Notes under the pieces: generated by a model
Database searches by the model: none
What the model was told of the DNA's origin: nothing
The model's input: only the letters and a program-made list of their open reading frames with translations
Shown: in pieces, positions 1-7,163 of the stretch
Layout: every line of letters begins with the position of its first letter
Numbering within the stretch: the stretch's first letter is position 1
Origin: an uncultured bacterium
GTDB lineage: Bacteria > Patescibacteriota > Minisyncoccia > Phycocordibacterales > Phycocordibacteraceae
DNA: 21,159 bases
Assembly: GCA_943914435.1 (NCBI GenBank)
Contig: CALUBY010000006.1
Span: 1-21,159, forward strand
Reading direction: 5' to 3'
Translations under genes and position numbers: made by a program

Positions 1-372
1 CCATTTCCTAATACTCCGGGTCTCACGGTCGTAATTCCAAAGAAGAACATTGGTGACTATGTGTTCAATCTAGAAGAGAACGAGTATCAAGATCTTATGA
101 CTGCGGCGAGGACGGTAGCAAAGCTTCTTGAGAAAGCGTTTAACACGTCACGAGTAGCTTTGGTTTATGAAGGAACAGGCGTCGCTCATGTGCACGCGAA
201 GCTCATTCCTCTTCACGGTTCGCTTGCTGACCAGACGAACGTATGGAGTCCGCACAGAGAGTTCAATCCAGAGTATCTTGGCTACCTGACCACCGCAGAA
301 GGACCAAAGATGGATGATGCTGAGCTGACGAGAATTCAGAAGATGATTGTTGATATGCAGGGGAGGGAATAA
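1..372 (+). CDS. HIT-family hydrolase/transferase, 5' truncated by window edge
   Basis: The reading frame is open from the first base, so this is the C-terminal ~123 residues of a longer protein. The histidine-triad motif is visible at bases 187-216 as HVHAKLIPLH, with a hydrophobic residue between the first two histidines as the family requires. Upstream, PFPNTPGLTVVIPKK matches the usual HIT strand before the nucleotide-binding helix. HIT proteins are small cytosolic nucleotidyl hydrolases or transferases; the substrate cannot be told from sequence. A GTG at 61 could be read as a start, but the conserved residues before it argue that it is internal. The gene ends 13 bp before the convergent Fur-family gene. 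Confidence 0.85.
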   Translation, partial: PFPNTPGLTVVIPKKNIGDYVFNLEENEYQDLMTAARTVAKLLEKAFNTSRVALVYEGTGVAHVHAKLIPLHGSLADQTNVWSPHREFNPEYLGYLTTAEGPKMDDAELTRIQKMIVDMQGRE

Positions 373-389
373 GTAAAAGTAACTTTTAC
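373..389. terminator. Short inverted repeat between convergent genes (weak bidirectional terminator?)
   Basis: A perfect 8-1-8 inverted repeat (GTAAAAGT, A, ACTTTTAC) fills the gap between the HIT gene stop and the Fur-family gene stop. It overlaps the last codon region of the latter. The stem is AT-rich and has no separate T-tract, so termination is a guess from its position between convergent genes. Confidence 0.35.
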
Positions 390-817
390 GCCTTCGTGCA
401 CTTTTTGCACAAGCCAAAGAATTCAAGTGAGTAGGTGTCGAGAAACGAAAACCCTTTGGTTCTTTTGTACGCTTCCTTCTCCGGGTTCTGGGTGTGGGGA
501 ATCTCAACATTCTCTATATACCCGCAATCGCGACACACGGCATGGTGATGGTGCTCTCTCCCTGCGGCAAGTTCAAAATGCGCATGATCATGCTCAAGGT
601 TCACACGCCTTACAATCTGAGCTCTGTAGAGGGCATCAAGTGACCGATATACCGTTACCTGATTCATTGCGCCCTTAAGCTTTTCCTCTACCTGATAGAC
701 AGTGAGGGGTTTAGGTTCCTTCTCGAGTACGTTTAAAAGAAGAATGCGTCCAGGTGTAGCCCGCAATCCTGCCTTGCGCAGCAGTGCTGCATATTTATCT
801 TCCTGAGAGGATTTCAT
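386..817 (-). CDS. Fur-family metalloregulator (Zur-like)
   Basis: This 143-residue protein has the Fur/Zur layout: an N-terminal winged helix (residues ~1-80, including the conserved stretch NQVTVYRSLDAL) followed by a metal-binding dimerisation domain. Visible ligands are the HDHAHFE segment, the HHHH cluster and two CxxC pairs (CRDC and CKKC) that would hold the structural zinc. Divergence from znuA-znuC-znuB and palindromes in the shared promoter region suggest zinc-responsive repression of uptake. That is an inference, because Fur, Mur and PerR share this fold. The ATG at 817 follows a -10-like TATAGT (minus strand, 834-829) at 11 nt, implying a very short leader and probable autorepression through the box at 837-851. 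Confidence 0.9.
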   Translation of the reverse strand: MKSSQEDKYAALLRKAGLRATPGRILLLNVLEKEPKPLTVYQVEEKLKGAMNQVTVYRSLDALYRAQIVRRVNLEHDHAHFELAAGREHHHHAVCRDCGYIENVEIPHTQNPEKEAYKRTKGFSFLDTYSLEFFGLCKKCTKA

Positions 818-836
818 ATACAGACGATACTATACC

Positions 837-851
837 TGCAAATCATATGCA
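837..851. promoter_or_regulatory. Fur/Zur-type operator box 1
   Basis: TGCAAATCATATGCA is a 7-1-7 palindrome with 6 of 7 positions complementary, the classic spacing for Fur-family dimers. It lies just upstream of the -10 of the regulator gene. A further perfect 10-bp palindrome, TGCAATTGCA (848-857), overlaps its right half. The regulatory assignment is inferred from symmetry and position. Confidence 0.6.
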
Positions 852-872
852 ATTGCAGTATCTGGTAATATT

Positions 873-887
873 TGCAATATTCTTGCA
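873..887. promoter_or_regulatory. Fur/Zur-type operator box 2
   Basis: TGCAATATTCTTGCA is a second 7-1-7 palindrome (6 of 7 complementary; outer TGCAA/TTGCA perfect), 36 bp from box 1. Its right arm overlaps the probable -35 of znuA, so a bound repressor would block RNA polymerase. Confidence 0.6.
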
Positions 888-912
888 TTAAGACTAGACT
901 ATGCTCTATATA
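883..912 (+). promoter_or_regulatory. Promoter of the znuACB operon
   Basis: A -35-like TTGCAT (883-888) and a -10-like TATATA (907-912) are separated by 18 bp. Predicted transcription would begin about 16-18 nt before the znuA ATG, leaving a short leader. The -35 is embedded in operator box 2. Confidence 0.55.
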
Positions 913-935
913 CAGTAGCTATAAGAAACGCGTCT

Positions 936-1916
936 ATGATTGAAGGATCAAACAGGAAGAAGCTCATCCTAGGAGCTGTAGCGCTTGGAGTCATCCTTTT
1001 AGGAGGTGTTGTATACGCCTTGAATCAAACAGGTGAGTCTGCGGATACTAACGGAAAGCTTCAGGTAACCGCATCGTTCTATCCAATGGCGTATCTTGCT
1101 GAGCGTATTGGTGGGGAGTATGCCTCGGTGACAAACCTCACACCAGCAGGGTCTGAGCCGCATGACTTTGAGCCTTCTGCTCGAGACATCGCAAAGATTG
1201 AGGATGCTGATGTACTCGTTCTTAATGGTGGCATCGAGGCGTGGGGAGACCGCGTTGTCTCACAGCTCTCAGGCTCAGCAGTCACTGTTGTTGTCGCTGG
1301 CGATGGTTTGTTTACCGAAGAAGGACATGGACATGAGCACGAGGAAGAAGCGGGACACGAAGAAGAGGAGGGCGAGCATGAAGATGAAGGACTCGATCCT
1401 CATGTATGGCTCGACCCCATGCTCTACAAGCAGCAGGGCGCTGTTGTTCTTGAGGCCTTCAAGCAGAAGGACCCTGAGAATGCTGCCGCATACGACGCAA
1501 ACTACGCTGCCTTCGCGCAAGAACTCGATGCGCTTGATAGCGAATTCCGTGCCGGACTTGCGTCATGTGTGAGCGAAGACATCGTTACGTCTCACACGGC
1601 GTTTGCATATCTTGCCGGACACAACGGACTTCACCAGATTGCAATAAACGGCATATCGTCTGAGGTAGAACCGTCTCCCGCACAGCTTGCTGAAGTGGCT
1701 GACTTCGCTCGCGCGAACGGAGTGACCCATATCTTCTTTGAGACGCTTGTCTCACCAAAGCTTTCAGAGACTATCGCAAACGAGATAGGGGCACAGACGC
1801 TCGTGCTCGATCCTCTTGAGGGGCTCTCACAACAGAACATGCGTGCAGGCAAGACGTACTTCTCGGTGATGCGTGAGAACCTCGCAAATCTCCGGATTGC
1901 GCTAGAATGTATCTAG
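936..1916 (+). CDS. znuA: Zinc/manganese ABC transporter substrate-binding protein, membrane-anchored
   Basis: This 326-residue cluster A-I solute-binding protein has an N-terminal membrane segment (residues ~9-29) with no lipobox cysteine, so it is probably anchored by an uncleaved helix. Expected metal ligands are present: His in SEPHDFEPS, His in DPHVWLDP, His in SHTAFAYL and the C-terminal acidic segment LDPLEGL. An acidic, His-rich loop (EEGHGHEHEEEAGHEEEE and onward) precedes DPHVWLDP, which is typical of zinc rather than iron or manganese members. It would capture zinc outside the membrane for ZnuB/ZnuC. The stop overlaps the start of znuC by 10 nt, so the two are translationally coupled. 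The His-rich loop favours zinc, but manganese cannot be excluded. Confidence 0.9.
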   Translation: MIEGSNRKKLILGAVALGVILLGGVVYALNQTGESADTNGKLQVTASFYPMAYLAERIGGEYASVTNLTPAGSEPHDFEPSARDIAKIEDADVLVLNGGIEAWGDRVVSQLSGSAVTVVVAGDGLFTEEGHGHEHEEEAGHEEEEGEHEDEGLDPHVWLDPMLYKQQGAVVLEAFKQKDPENAAAYDANYAAFAQELDALDSEFRAGLASCVSEDIVTSHTAFAYLAGHNGLHQIAINGISSEVEPSPAQLAEVADFARANGVTHIFFETLVSPKLSETIANEIGAQTLVLDPLEGLSQQNMRAGKTYFSVMRENLANLRIALECI

Positions 1917-2656
1917 TGCACCAGGAAGACCCAATCATTGAACTAATAGGAGTGTCACACTCCTATGACACGAAGACTCACGTCCTTGAGGAGGTGAGTC
2001 TTCGTGTTGCTCGAGGAGAGTACCTTGGACTTATTGGTCCCAATGGGGGCGGAAAGACTACGCTGCTCAAGGTTATCCTCGGTCTCATCGAGCCAAAGAC
2101 AGGTCTCGTTACATTGTTCGGTGTTCCTCTCCGACGCTTTAAAGACTGGCCCCGCATCGGGTATGTGTCACAGCGTGCCATTACCTTTGATCCCTTGTTT
2201 CCCGTTACGGTGGAAGAGGTGGTCTTAATGGGTAGGTACGCAAAGCGCGGTATGTTCCGAAGAATAACGAAAGAAGACAAGGAACGAGCAGCGCAGGCAC
2301 TTACGGAAGTGGAGATGCTCGGACTCCGGAATCGTCGTATGAGCGATTTGTCAGGAGGACAGAAGCAGCGCGTGTTCCTGGCCCGTGCACTTGCCTCAGA
2401 GCCTGATCTCATTGTGCTCGATGAGCCGACGACCGGTGTTGATCATGATGCCGAAGAGCAGTTCTACGAACTTCTTTCAAAGCTCAATCAAGAAAAAGGT
2501 ATGACGCTCGTGCTTGTTTCCCATGACCTTGCGCGTGTAGCAGAGGAAGCAAGCTGTGTGGCGGTTATCGATACCACCCTCCGCTACTATGCAGATCCTG
2601 CAGAGGCGGTAGCGAGCGAGGTAGGGCCATCGCCGCATCACCTCATTCACCATTAA
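1907..2656 (+). CDS. znuC: Zinc ABC transporter ATP-binding protein
   Basis: This 249-residue ABC ATPase has Walker A GPNGGGKTT from residue 44, signature LSGGQ from residue 148, Walker B LIVLDEP at 168-174 and the switch His in SHD at 206. It lies between a ZnuA-like binding protein and an ABC-3 permease, which fixes its role as the cytoplasmic motor of metal uptake. The ATG at 1907 overlaps the znuA stop. A GTG at 1916, in frame and removing only three residues, is an alternative start that would reduce the overlap to one base. It ends 1 bp before the permease start. Confidence 0.92.
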   Translation: MYLVHQEDPIIELIGVSHSYDTKTHVLEEVSLRVARGEYLGLIGPNGGGKTTLLKVILGLIEPKTGLVTLFGVPLRRFKDWPRIGYVSQRAITFDPLFPVTVEEVVLMGRYAKRGMFRRITKEDKERAAQALTEVEMLGLRNRRMSDLSGGQKQRVFLARALASEPDLIVLDEPTTGVDHDAEEQFYELLSKLNQEKGMTLVLVSHDLARVAEEASCVAVIDTTLRYYADPAEAVASEVGPSPHHLIHH

Positions 2657-2657
2657 T

Positions 2658-3452
2658 ATGTTTGAAATCTTTCAGTACGGATTTATGGTGCGTGCGTTTG
2701 AAGCGGGACTCCTTGTCGCAGTTATCGCGCCGCTCATAGGAATCTTCTTGGTGCTTCGCCGGTATTCACTCATTGCAGACACGCTTGCGCACGTATCTCT
2801 TCTTGGTGTTGCGCTTGGTCTTTTGTTTAAGGTGCCACCGCTTTTGACCGCGTTTGGCGTCTCGGCCGTGTCGTCCGTACTTATTGAGCGACTGCGCCTT
2901 TCGCAGCGGGTCTACAGTGACGCAGCGCTCTCGGTGTTTTTGTCGGGTAGCTTGGCGCTCGCGCTTCTTATCCTCTCACTTGCAAACGGGTTCTCTGTGA
3001 ACCTATTTAGTTATTTGTTTGGAAGTCTCGTGACGGTTGGTCAGACGGATCTTATTCTCATTGCTTCTGTCGGGGCGGTGGTGCTGCTCTCGGTGACGCT
3101 CATATACAAGGAACTGTTGTTCGTATCGTTTGACGAGGAAGGTGCGCAGGTTGCGGGTATTCCAACGCGCCTTATTAATATTCTCCTTATTGCGCTGGCT
3201 GGACTCACGGTTTCTATAGCGCTTCCTATTGTTGGCGCGCTTCTTATCGCCGCACTCATTGTTATTCCTATACTAATTGCGCTGCAGTTTAGGGGGAGTT
3301 TTAAGAAGACGCTTCTTATCGCTGAACTCGTCTCCGTGTTCTCGGTGGTTACCGGTATATTCCTTTCGTATTATCTCGACCTTTCAACCGGCGCGACGAT
3401 CGTCCTTCTCCTTGTGGTGCTCTTTTGCCTCAGTCTTTTAAAACGACAATAA
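2658..3452 (+). CDS. znuB: Zinc ABC transporter permease (ABC-3 family)
   Basis: This 264-residue, very hydrophobic protein has about seven or eight membrane helices. Early ABC-3 hallmarks are present: GIFLVLRRYSLIADTLAHVSLLGVALG (the coupling region) and later LLFVSFDEEGAQVAG and LPIVGALLIAALIVIPILIA. The length is normal for ZnuB/MntB/TroC permeases. It is the last gene of the znu operon, starting 1 bp after znuC. Specificity follows the binding protein, most likely zinc. Confidence 0.92.
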   Translation: MFEIFQYGFMVRAFEAGLLVAVIAPLIGIFLVLRRYSLIADTLAHVSLLGVALGLLFKVPPLLTAFGVSAVSSVLIERLRLSQRVYSDAALSVFLSGSLALALLILSLANGFSVNLFSYLFGSLVTVGQTDLILIASVGAVVLLSVTLIYKELLFVSFDEEGAQVAGIPTRLINILLIALAGLTVSIALPIVGALLIAALIVIPILIALQFRGSFKKTLLIAELVSVFSVVTGIFLSYYLDLSTGATIVLLLVVLFCLSLLKRQ

Positions 3453-3478
3453 GCTACAAGTAGCACGAATAGCGGCAG

Positions 3479-3507
3479 GAATGAGCTGCTTAACGAAGCG
3501 TTCATTC
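3479..3507 (+). terminator. Imperfect hairpin after znuB (possible terminator or mRNA-end structure)
   Basis: GAATGA (3479-3484) pairs with TCATTC (3502-3507), and inside it GCTT/AAGC (3488-3491/3496-3499) forms a second stem with an AACG loop. There is no T-run afterwards, so a role as terminator is uncertain. Confidence 0.3.
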
Positions 3508-3556
3508 TCTGGTGTGTAGGGTAAAGAGTATTAGTATTTAACCCTTACATACATCT

Positions 3557-4096
3557 ATGAAGACATTCACTATTGGTGCCTTCGCGAATCGCGAAGATGC
3601 AGAGAAGGTTATTAATCGACTCCACAATGACCTTGGTATTCCCTCAGATGATATCTCGTACGTATATCGAAATACGGATGGGGAAATAAAAGAAAAGGAT
3701 GCAGATGATATTGCTCGCAGCACGATGAGTGAAAGTGCCGGTAAGGGTGCGGCAGTGGGTGGAACAATTGGCGCCATTGCGGGACTTGCCGCCTTTGCCG
3801 GCGTTATTCCTGTCATCGGTCCGCTCTTTGTTGCGGGTCCTCTCGCTGCAGCGCTTGGCTTCACGGGTGCGGTGGGTGCTGCAGCCGCCGGAGGCGTGAC
3901 GGGAGCTGCCGCAGGGGGAATCATCGCAGGCCTTGTACGCCTTGGAGTGTCTGAGGAACATGCACAGCGGTATGCTGATCACGTAGAAGCCGGAGACATT
4001 CTGGTTGCGGCATACGCAGAAAAGGCAGATGAGGCAACGGCTGTTTTTAACGAAGAATCTGCCATGGATGTACAGAGCTACGCACTCGCGGTGTAG
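3557..4096 (+). CDS. General-stress/DUF1269-like glycine-rich membrane protein
   Basis: This 179-residue protein has three parts. An N-terminal soluble domain (residues ~1-55, KTFTIGAFANREDAEKVINRLHNDLGIPSDDISYVYR) resembles the ferredoxin-like fold of GSP17M/YflT stress proteins. A long Gly/Ala-rich hydrophobic stretch (~62-125) has many GxxxG spacings. A C-terminal segment (~128-179) carries LGVSEEHAQRYADHVEAGDILVAAYAE. In related families the last part is a second alpha-beta unit that packs on the first. The glycine-zipper helices suggest membrane insertion or oligomerisation. The actual function of the family is unknown. It is a single-gene unit between znuB and a strong terminator. Confidence 0.75.
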   Translation: MKTFTIGAFANREDAEKVINRLHNDLGIPSDDISYVYRNTDGEIKEKDADDIARSTMSESAGKGAAVGGTIGAIAGLAAFAGVIPVIGPLFVAGPLAAALGFTGAVGAAAAGGVTGAAAGGIIAGLVRLGVSEEHAQRYADHVEAGDILVAAYAEKADEATAVFNEESAMDVQSYALAV

Positions 4097-4124
4097 GTGA
4101 GTAAAAAGAGATCGAGAAGCTTAA

Positions 4125-4154
4125 AGAAAGACCGCTCAAACGAGCGGTCTTTCT
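4125..4154. terminator. Strong intrinsic terminator
   Basis: A perfect 13-bp stem (4125-4137 with 4142-4154) closes an AAAC loop; the 3' arm ends in GGTCTTTCT. It lies 29 bp after the stress-protein stop and would end that transcript. On the minus strand the hairpin is also followed by a T-rich stretch. Confidence 0.85.
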
Positions 4155-4187
4155 GTGCTTGGTTATACCCACCCGGTTTTTGCGGGC

Positions 4188-4196
4188 TGGTATGAT
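4188..4196 (+). promoter_or_regulatory. Extended -10 promoter, leaderless start of the sugar operon
   Basis: TGGTATGAT matches the extended -10 pattern TGnTATnaT, and no good -35 is seen. The hexamer ends 6 nt before the ATG at 4203, so transcription should begin at or next to the start codon. Confidence 0.5.
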
Positions 4197-4202
4197 GGTG
4201 GC

Positions 4203-5402
4203 ATGGATTTGAGAACAGAGGCGCTAACGCTACTGCGAGCGAACCGACGGCGAACAGGAGAGGGTCATCAATACACGGTACCGTCTCCTTCAACCTACCC
4301 CTATCAGTGGCTTTGGGACTCCTGCTTCCACGCGATTATCCTTGCAAAGCTTGAGCCCGATGCGGCAAAGGCAGAACTCTTTGCTTTACTGTCACGCCAG
4401 CTTCCCGACGGAATGATTCCGCACATGATTTTTTGGAGGCCAAAGATAACGCGCCCGTACAAACTATGGTGGGGGAAAAGTGGAGTGAGTTCTATAACGC
4501 AGCCACCTCTTATGGCCTATGCCGCGTATGAGATATACAAAGCAACGGGCGATCTTTCGTTTCTGAAAGAAGTCTTTCCAAAGATTCTTGCGTTTCATAC
4601 CTACCTTATAGAGCAACGTGATCCGCACGATCAGCATTTGATAAACATCATCAATCCAGACGAGTCGGGTGAAGACAATTCGCCGCGCTTTGATCTCGCC
4701 ATGCGTGTGAAGTCGAACATCTCGTTCTTTGCGCATATGTGGAAACGGCATCAGCTGGTGGTGGCAAATCGCACCTGTGGGTTTGACCCGCTCACCTGTA
4801 TGCAGGAACAGTTCTGGGTGAAGGATGTGCCGTTCAACAGTATTCTGGTAAAAGATCTCTCAGTTCTTGCAAAGATTGCGGGCCTGCTCGGGAACCATGA
4901 AGCCAAAGAATTTGCGACGCTGCATCATGACCTCATCAAGTTCACGATGCGCGAGTACCTTATGGCAGAAGGTGTTCTTTGGTCTGCAATTGGGTTTGAA
5001 CACGGACACCTGAAGGTTGCTACCTGGGCACACTTTGCGCCACTCTTTGCGGGTATCTATACCCCCGAGGAAGCACGTGCCCTTATCGAGAATCACTTTA
5101 ATGACACGGAAACCTTCCGTTCAACATATGGCATCCGTACCGTCTCCAAGAAGGAACCGTCCTACCGACGTGATGGATTCTGGCGCGGACCCATTTGGTT
5201 TGCGCCGCACTGGTTTATTCATAAGGGTCTTCAGGAGTATGGCTTTGCCGAAGAAGCAGCCTGGCTCAGAGACACAACGCTCGGACTCGTGAAGCGTAAC
5301 GGGTTCCGTGAGTACTTTGATCCGGAAACAGGGAAGGCGTATGGCGCACGTAACTTTACCTGGGGAACGCTCGTCCTTGATATGATGGATACACATGAGT
5401 GA
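4203..5402 (+). CDS. GH63-like glycosidase, mannosyl/glucosylglycerate hydrolase type
   Basis: This 399-residue (alpha/alpha)6-barrel type glycosidase carries YQWLWDSCFHA (D39), the stretch ESGEDNSPRFD with the probable acid D158, DGFWRGPIWFAPHWF, and REYFDPETG with E370 as the probable base. This motif set is that of the MGH1-like domain seen in mannosylglycerate/glucosylglycerate hydrolases of GH63, and more loosely in trehalase-like enzymes. There is no signal peptide, so it would act in the cytoplasm on a small glycoside. An in-frame GTG at 4155 lies directly after the terminator hairpin and is unlikely to be used; the ATG at 4203 sits 6 nt after an extended -10. The stop overlaps the isomerase start by 8 nt. 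The substrate is inferred from family only. Confidence 0.75.
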   Translation: MDLRTEALTLLRANRRRTGEGHQYTVPSPSTYPYQWLWDSCFHAIILAKLEPDAAKAELFALLSRQLPDGMIPHMIFWRPKITRPYKLWWGKSGVSSITQPPLMAYAAYEIYKATGDLSFLKEVFPKILAFHTYLIEQRDPHDQHLINIINPDESGEDNSPRFDLAMRVKSNISFFAHMWKRHQLVVANRTCGFDPLTCMQEQFWVKDVPFNSILVKDLSVLAKIAGLLGNHEAKEFATLHHDLIKFTMREYLMAEGVLWSAIGFEHGHLKVATWAHFAPLFAGIYTPEEARALIENHFNDTETFRSTYGIRTVSKKEPSYRRDGFWRGPIWFAPHWFIHKGLQEYGFAEEAAWLRDTTLGLVKRNGFREYFDPETGKAYGARNFTWGTLVLDMMDTHE

Positions 5403-6306
5403 ATTCCTTGAGGCGCAGTTTGCCTATACTCCAAAGATAATTGGCGGGGCTATGAAGGCACCGGTGGTTGTCATTGGCGGTATGGGAGGGTCGGCTCTTC
5501 CGGGACTTATGCTTCGTACCCTTGGTATCGCGCCGTATGTAATCGTGCATCGCGACTACGGTATTCCTGCCTCTGTTCCTGCGGGCGCACTCTATGTCGC
5601 TATTTCGTATTCAGGGAACACCGAAGAAACACTTTCGTTTGCTGAGGCAGCACTCGCACGAAATCTGCCTCTTTCAGTCATTGCGTCGGGTGGTGCCTTG
5701 CTTTCCTTTGCGCGCTCGCACGGGCTCTCGCATGTGCCTATTCCTTCCGGAGCACAGCCCCGAGATGCGGTGCTTGTTATGGTGAAGGCGCTTCTGGCAC
5801 TCATGGGTGAACAGCCGTCGCTCGATGCACTGAAGCCTTTTAATGAAAGCGCCGCGATAGAGCAGGGAACGGCTCTTGCAAAAGCTCTTGGCAAGCGTAT
5901 GCCCGTCTTCTACGCGTCACAGCGTAACGAGACGCTTTCGTATATCGCAAAGATACAGTGCAACGAGACCGCAAAGCGACCGGCATTCTGTAACGTGTTT
6001 CCTGAACTCAATCATAACGAGATGCAGGGATTTGGCGGGGGAGGATCAAACAGCTCTTTGGTTGCAGTGTTTTGTAAGGACACGACGGATGACGCACGCA
6101 CGCAAAAGCGCATGCAGCTCACCGAAGAAATTCTCGGGACGGCTGGCGTAAGTACTATTGATCTTGAGCTTCCGGTTACCTCCCGTGGAGAGACCCTTCT
6201 CTATACGTGGTGGATGATGCGCACTATGGCGCATGTTCTTGCGCACGAGGCTGGTGTGCCGGCAGATGAGGTGCCTCTTATTGCATCCCTTAAAGCGAGA
6301 CTATGA
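5395..6306 (+). CDS. Bifunctional phosphoglucose/phosphomannose isomerase
   Basis: This 303-residue protein has an N-terminal SIS domain with GGMGGSALPG and the sugar-phosphate loop ISYSGNTEET. It ends with the bact-PGI_C domain, where ELNHNE (residues 204-209) supplies the family's catalytic glutamate and histidine region. It interconverts glucose 6-phosphate, or mannose 6-phosphate, with fructose 6-phosphate in the cytoplasm. It overlaps the glycosidase upstream (8 nt) and the ROK kinase downstream (4 nt, ATGA), so all three are translationally coupled. The dual glucose/mannose specificity fits an operon handling glucosyl- or mannosylglycerate. Somewhat shorter than the usual ~320-350 residues, but both domains look complete. 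Confidence 0.88.
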   Translation: MSEFLEAQFAYTPKIIGGAMKAPVVVIGGMGGSALPGLMLRTLGIAPYVIVHRDYGIPASVPAGALYVAISYSGNTEETLSFAEAALARNLPLSVIASGGALLSFARSHGLSHVPIPSGAQPRDAVLVMVKALLALMGEQPSLDALKPFNESAAIEQGTALAKALGKRMPVFYASQRNETLSYIAKIQCNETAKRPAFCNVFPELNHNEMQGFGGGGSNSSLVAVFCKDTTDDARTQKRMQLTEEILGTAGVSTIDLELPVTSRGETLLYTWWMMRTMAHVLAHEAGVPADEVPLIASLKARL

Positions 6307-7097
6307 GCGCCCTCCTTTTTGATATCGGTGGCACCACGCTTCGACTCGGAACGAGTGGAAACGGAACCGTAGAAAACGTTCAAAAGTTCAAAACGCCGAC
6401 GCATCCTCTTGATGCCATCGCGCTCTTTCTGCGATACGTAAAAGAAGAAGCGCCCGACATTAAGGCAGTGTACGGCGGGATAGCGGGAGTGGTTGAAGAC
6501 GGTGTTATTCGTTCTTCTCCGCATCTTCAAACCTGGGAGTCCTCTCCGTTTCAGGAAATGCTCGAGAATGCGCTTGGTGTTCCGGTAAAGGTAGAGAATG
6601 ATGCGGCACTCGCAGCACTTGGTGAAGCCACCTATGGCGCAGGCAAAGGACACTCATTGGTTGGTTACATTGGGGTCGGTACCGGTATTGGAGGTGCCCT
6701 TGTTCTTGAAGGCGAGATTGCACCAAACGAAGGCGGGTTTGAGCCGGGTCACTTAATTCTTGATGTGTCTGAAGCGGCCACCTTTGAGCAGTTGGTATCA
6801 GGAAGTGGACTTGAAAAGCACATTGGAAAACCAGCAAAGGATATTGGGCGTGACGTCTATGACGCGCTCACCCCCTTGCTTGCGGCAGGCCTCTACAACG
6901 TCATGCTCACCTGGTCTCCGGAGGTGCTTGTTGTTGGAGGGTCACTCATGAACGAGGTGAACGGATACCGTATGGATTCTGTCCGTCAGGAGCTCGCCGA
7001 CATACCGACCATACTTCCGGTACTTCCTGAGGTGAAGCCCGCCATGCTTGGAGACGAGAATGGGCTTTATGGCGCGCTCGCACTCTCTGCGAAGTAA
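6303..7097 (+). CDS. ROK-family sugar kinase lacking the zinc-binding cysteine motif
   Basis: This 264-residue protein has the ATP-binding DIGGTTLRLG at the N-terminus, the sugar-binding VEND with catalytic D100, the second phosphate loop GVGTGIGGALV, and EPGH with H150. The ROK consensus then requires a CxCGxxGCxE zinc loop, but here the sequence runs LDVSEAATFEQLVSGSGLE with no cysteine at all. Length is shorter than the ~300 residues usual for ROK glucokinases. Overlap with the isomerase gene predicts a hexose kinase (glucose or mannose to the 6-phosphate). N-acetylhexosamine is less likely given the neighbours. Whether loss of zinc changes specificity cannot be seen. Confidence 0.85.
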   Translation: MSALLFDIGGTTLRLGTSGNGTVENVQKFKTPTHPLDAIALFLRYVKEEAPDIKAVYGGIAGVVEDGVIRSSPHLQTWESSPFQEMLENALGVPVKVENDAALAALGEATYGAGKGHSLVGYIGVGTGIGGALVLEGEIAPNEGGFEPGHLILDVSEAATFEQLVSGSGLEKHIGKPAKDIGRDVYDALTPLLAAGLYNVMLTWSPEVLVVGGSLMNEVNGYRMDSVRQELADIPTILPVLPEVKPAMLGDENGLYGALALSAK

Positions 7098-7163
7098 CGA
7101 CTATCCCCAGTAAGGTGCGTCTGACTCACCCCGTACCATAGGGAGATATTCCATTGATTACTT

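Noticed and set aside
427..678. Plus-strand frame opposite the Fur-family gene
   Set aside because: It is a shadow of a gene with clear Fur-family domains; its product has no recognisable features.
3453..3464. GCTAC-AA-GTAGC hairpin just after znuB as terminator
   Set aside because: The stem is short, the loop is too tight and no T-run follows.
4155..4202. In-frame GTG extending the glycosidase by 16 residues
   Set aside because: It starts at the first base after the terminator stem, upstream of the predicted transcription start, and the added residues do not resemble the family. The ATG at 4203 is preferred.
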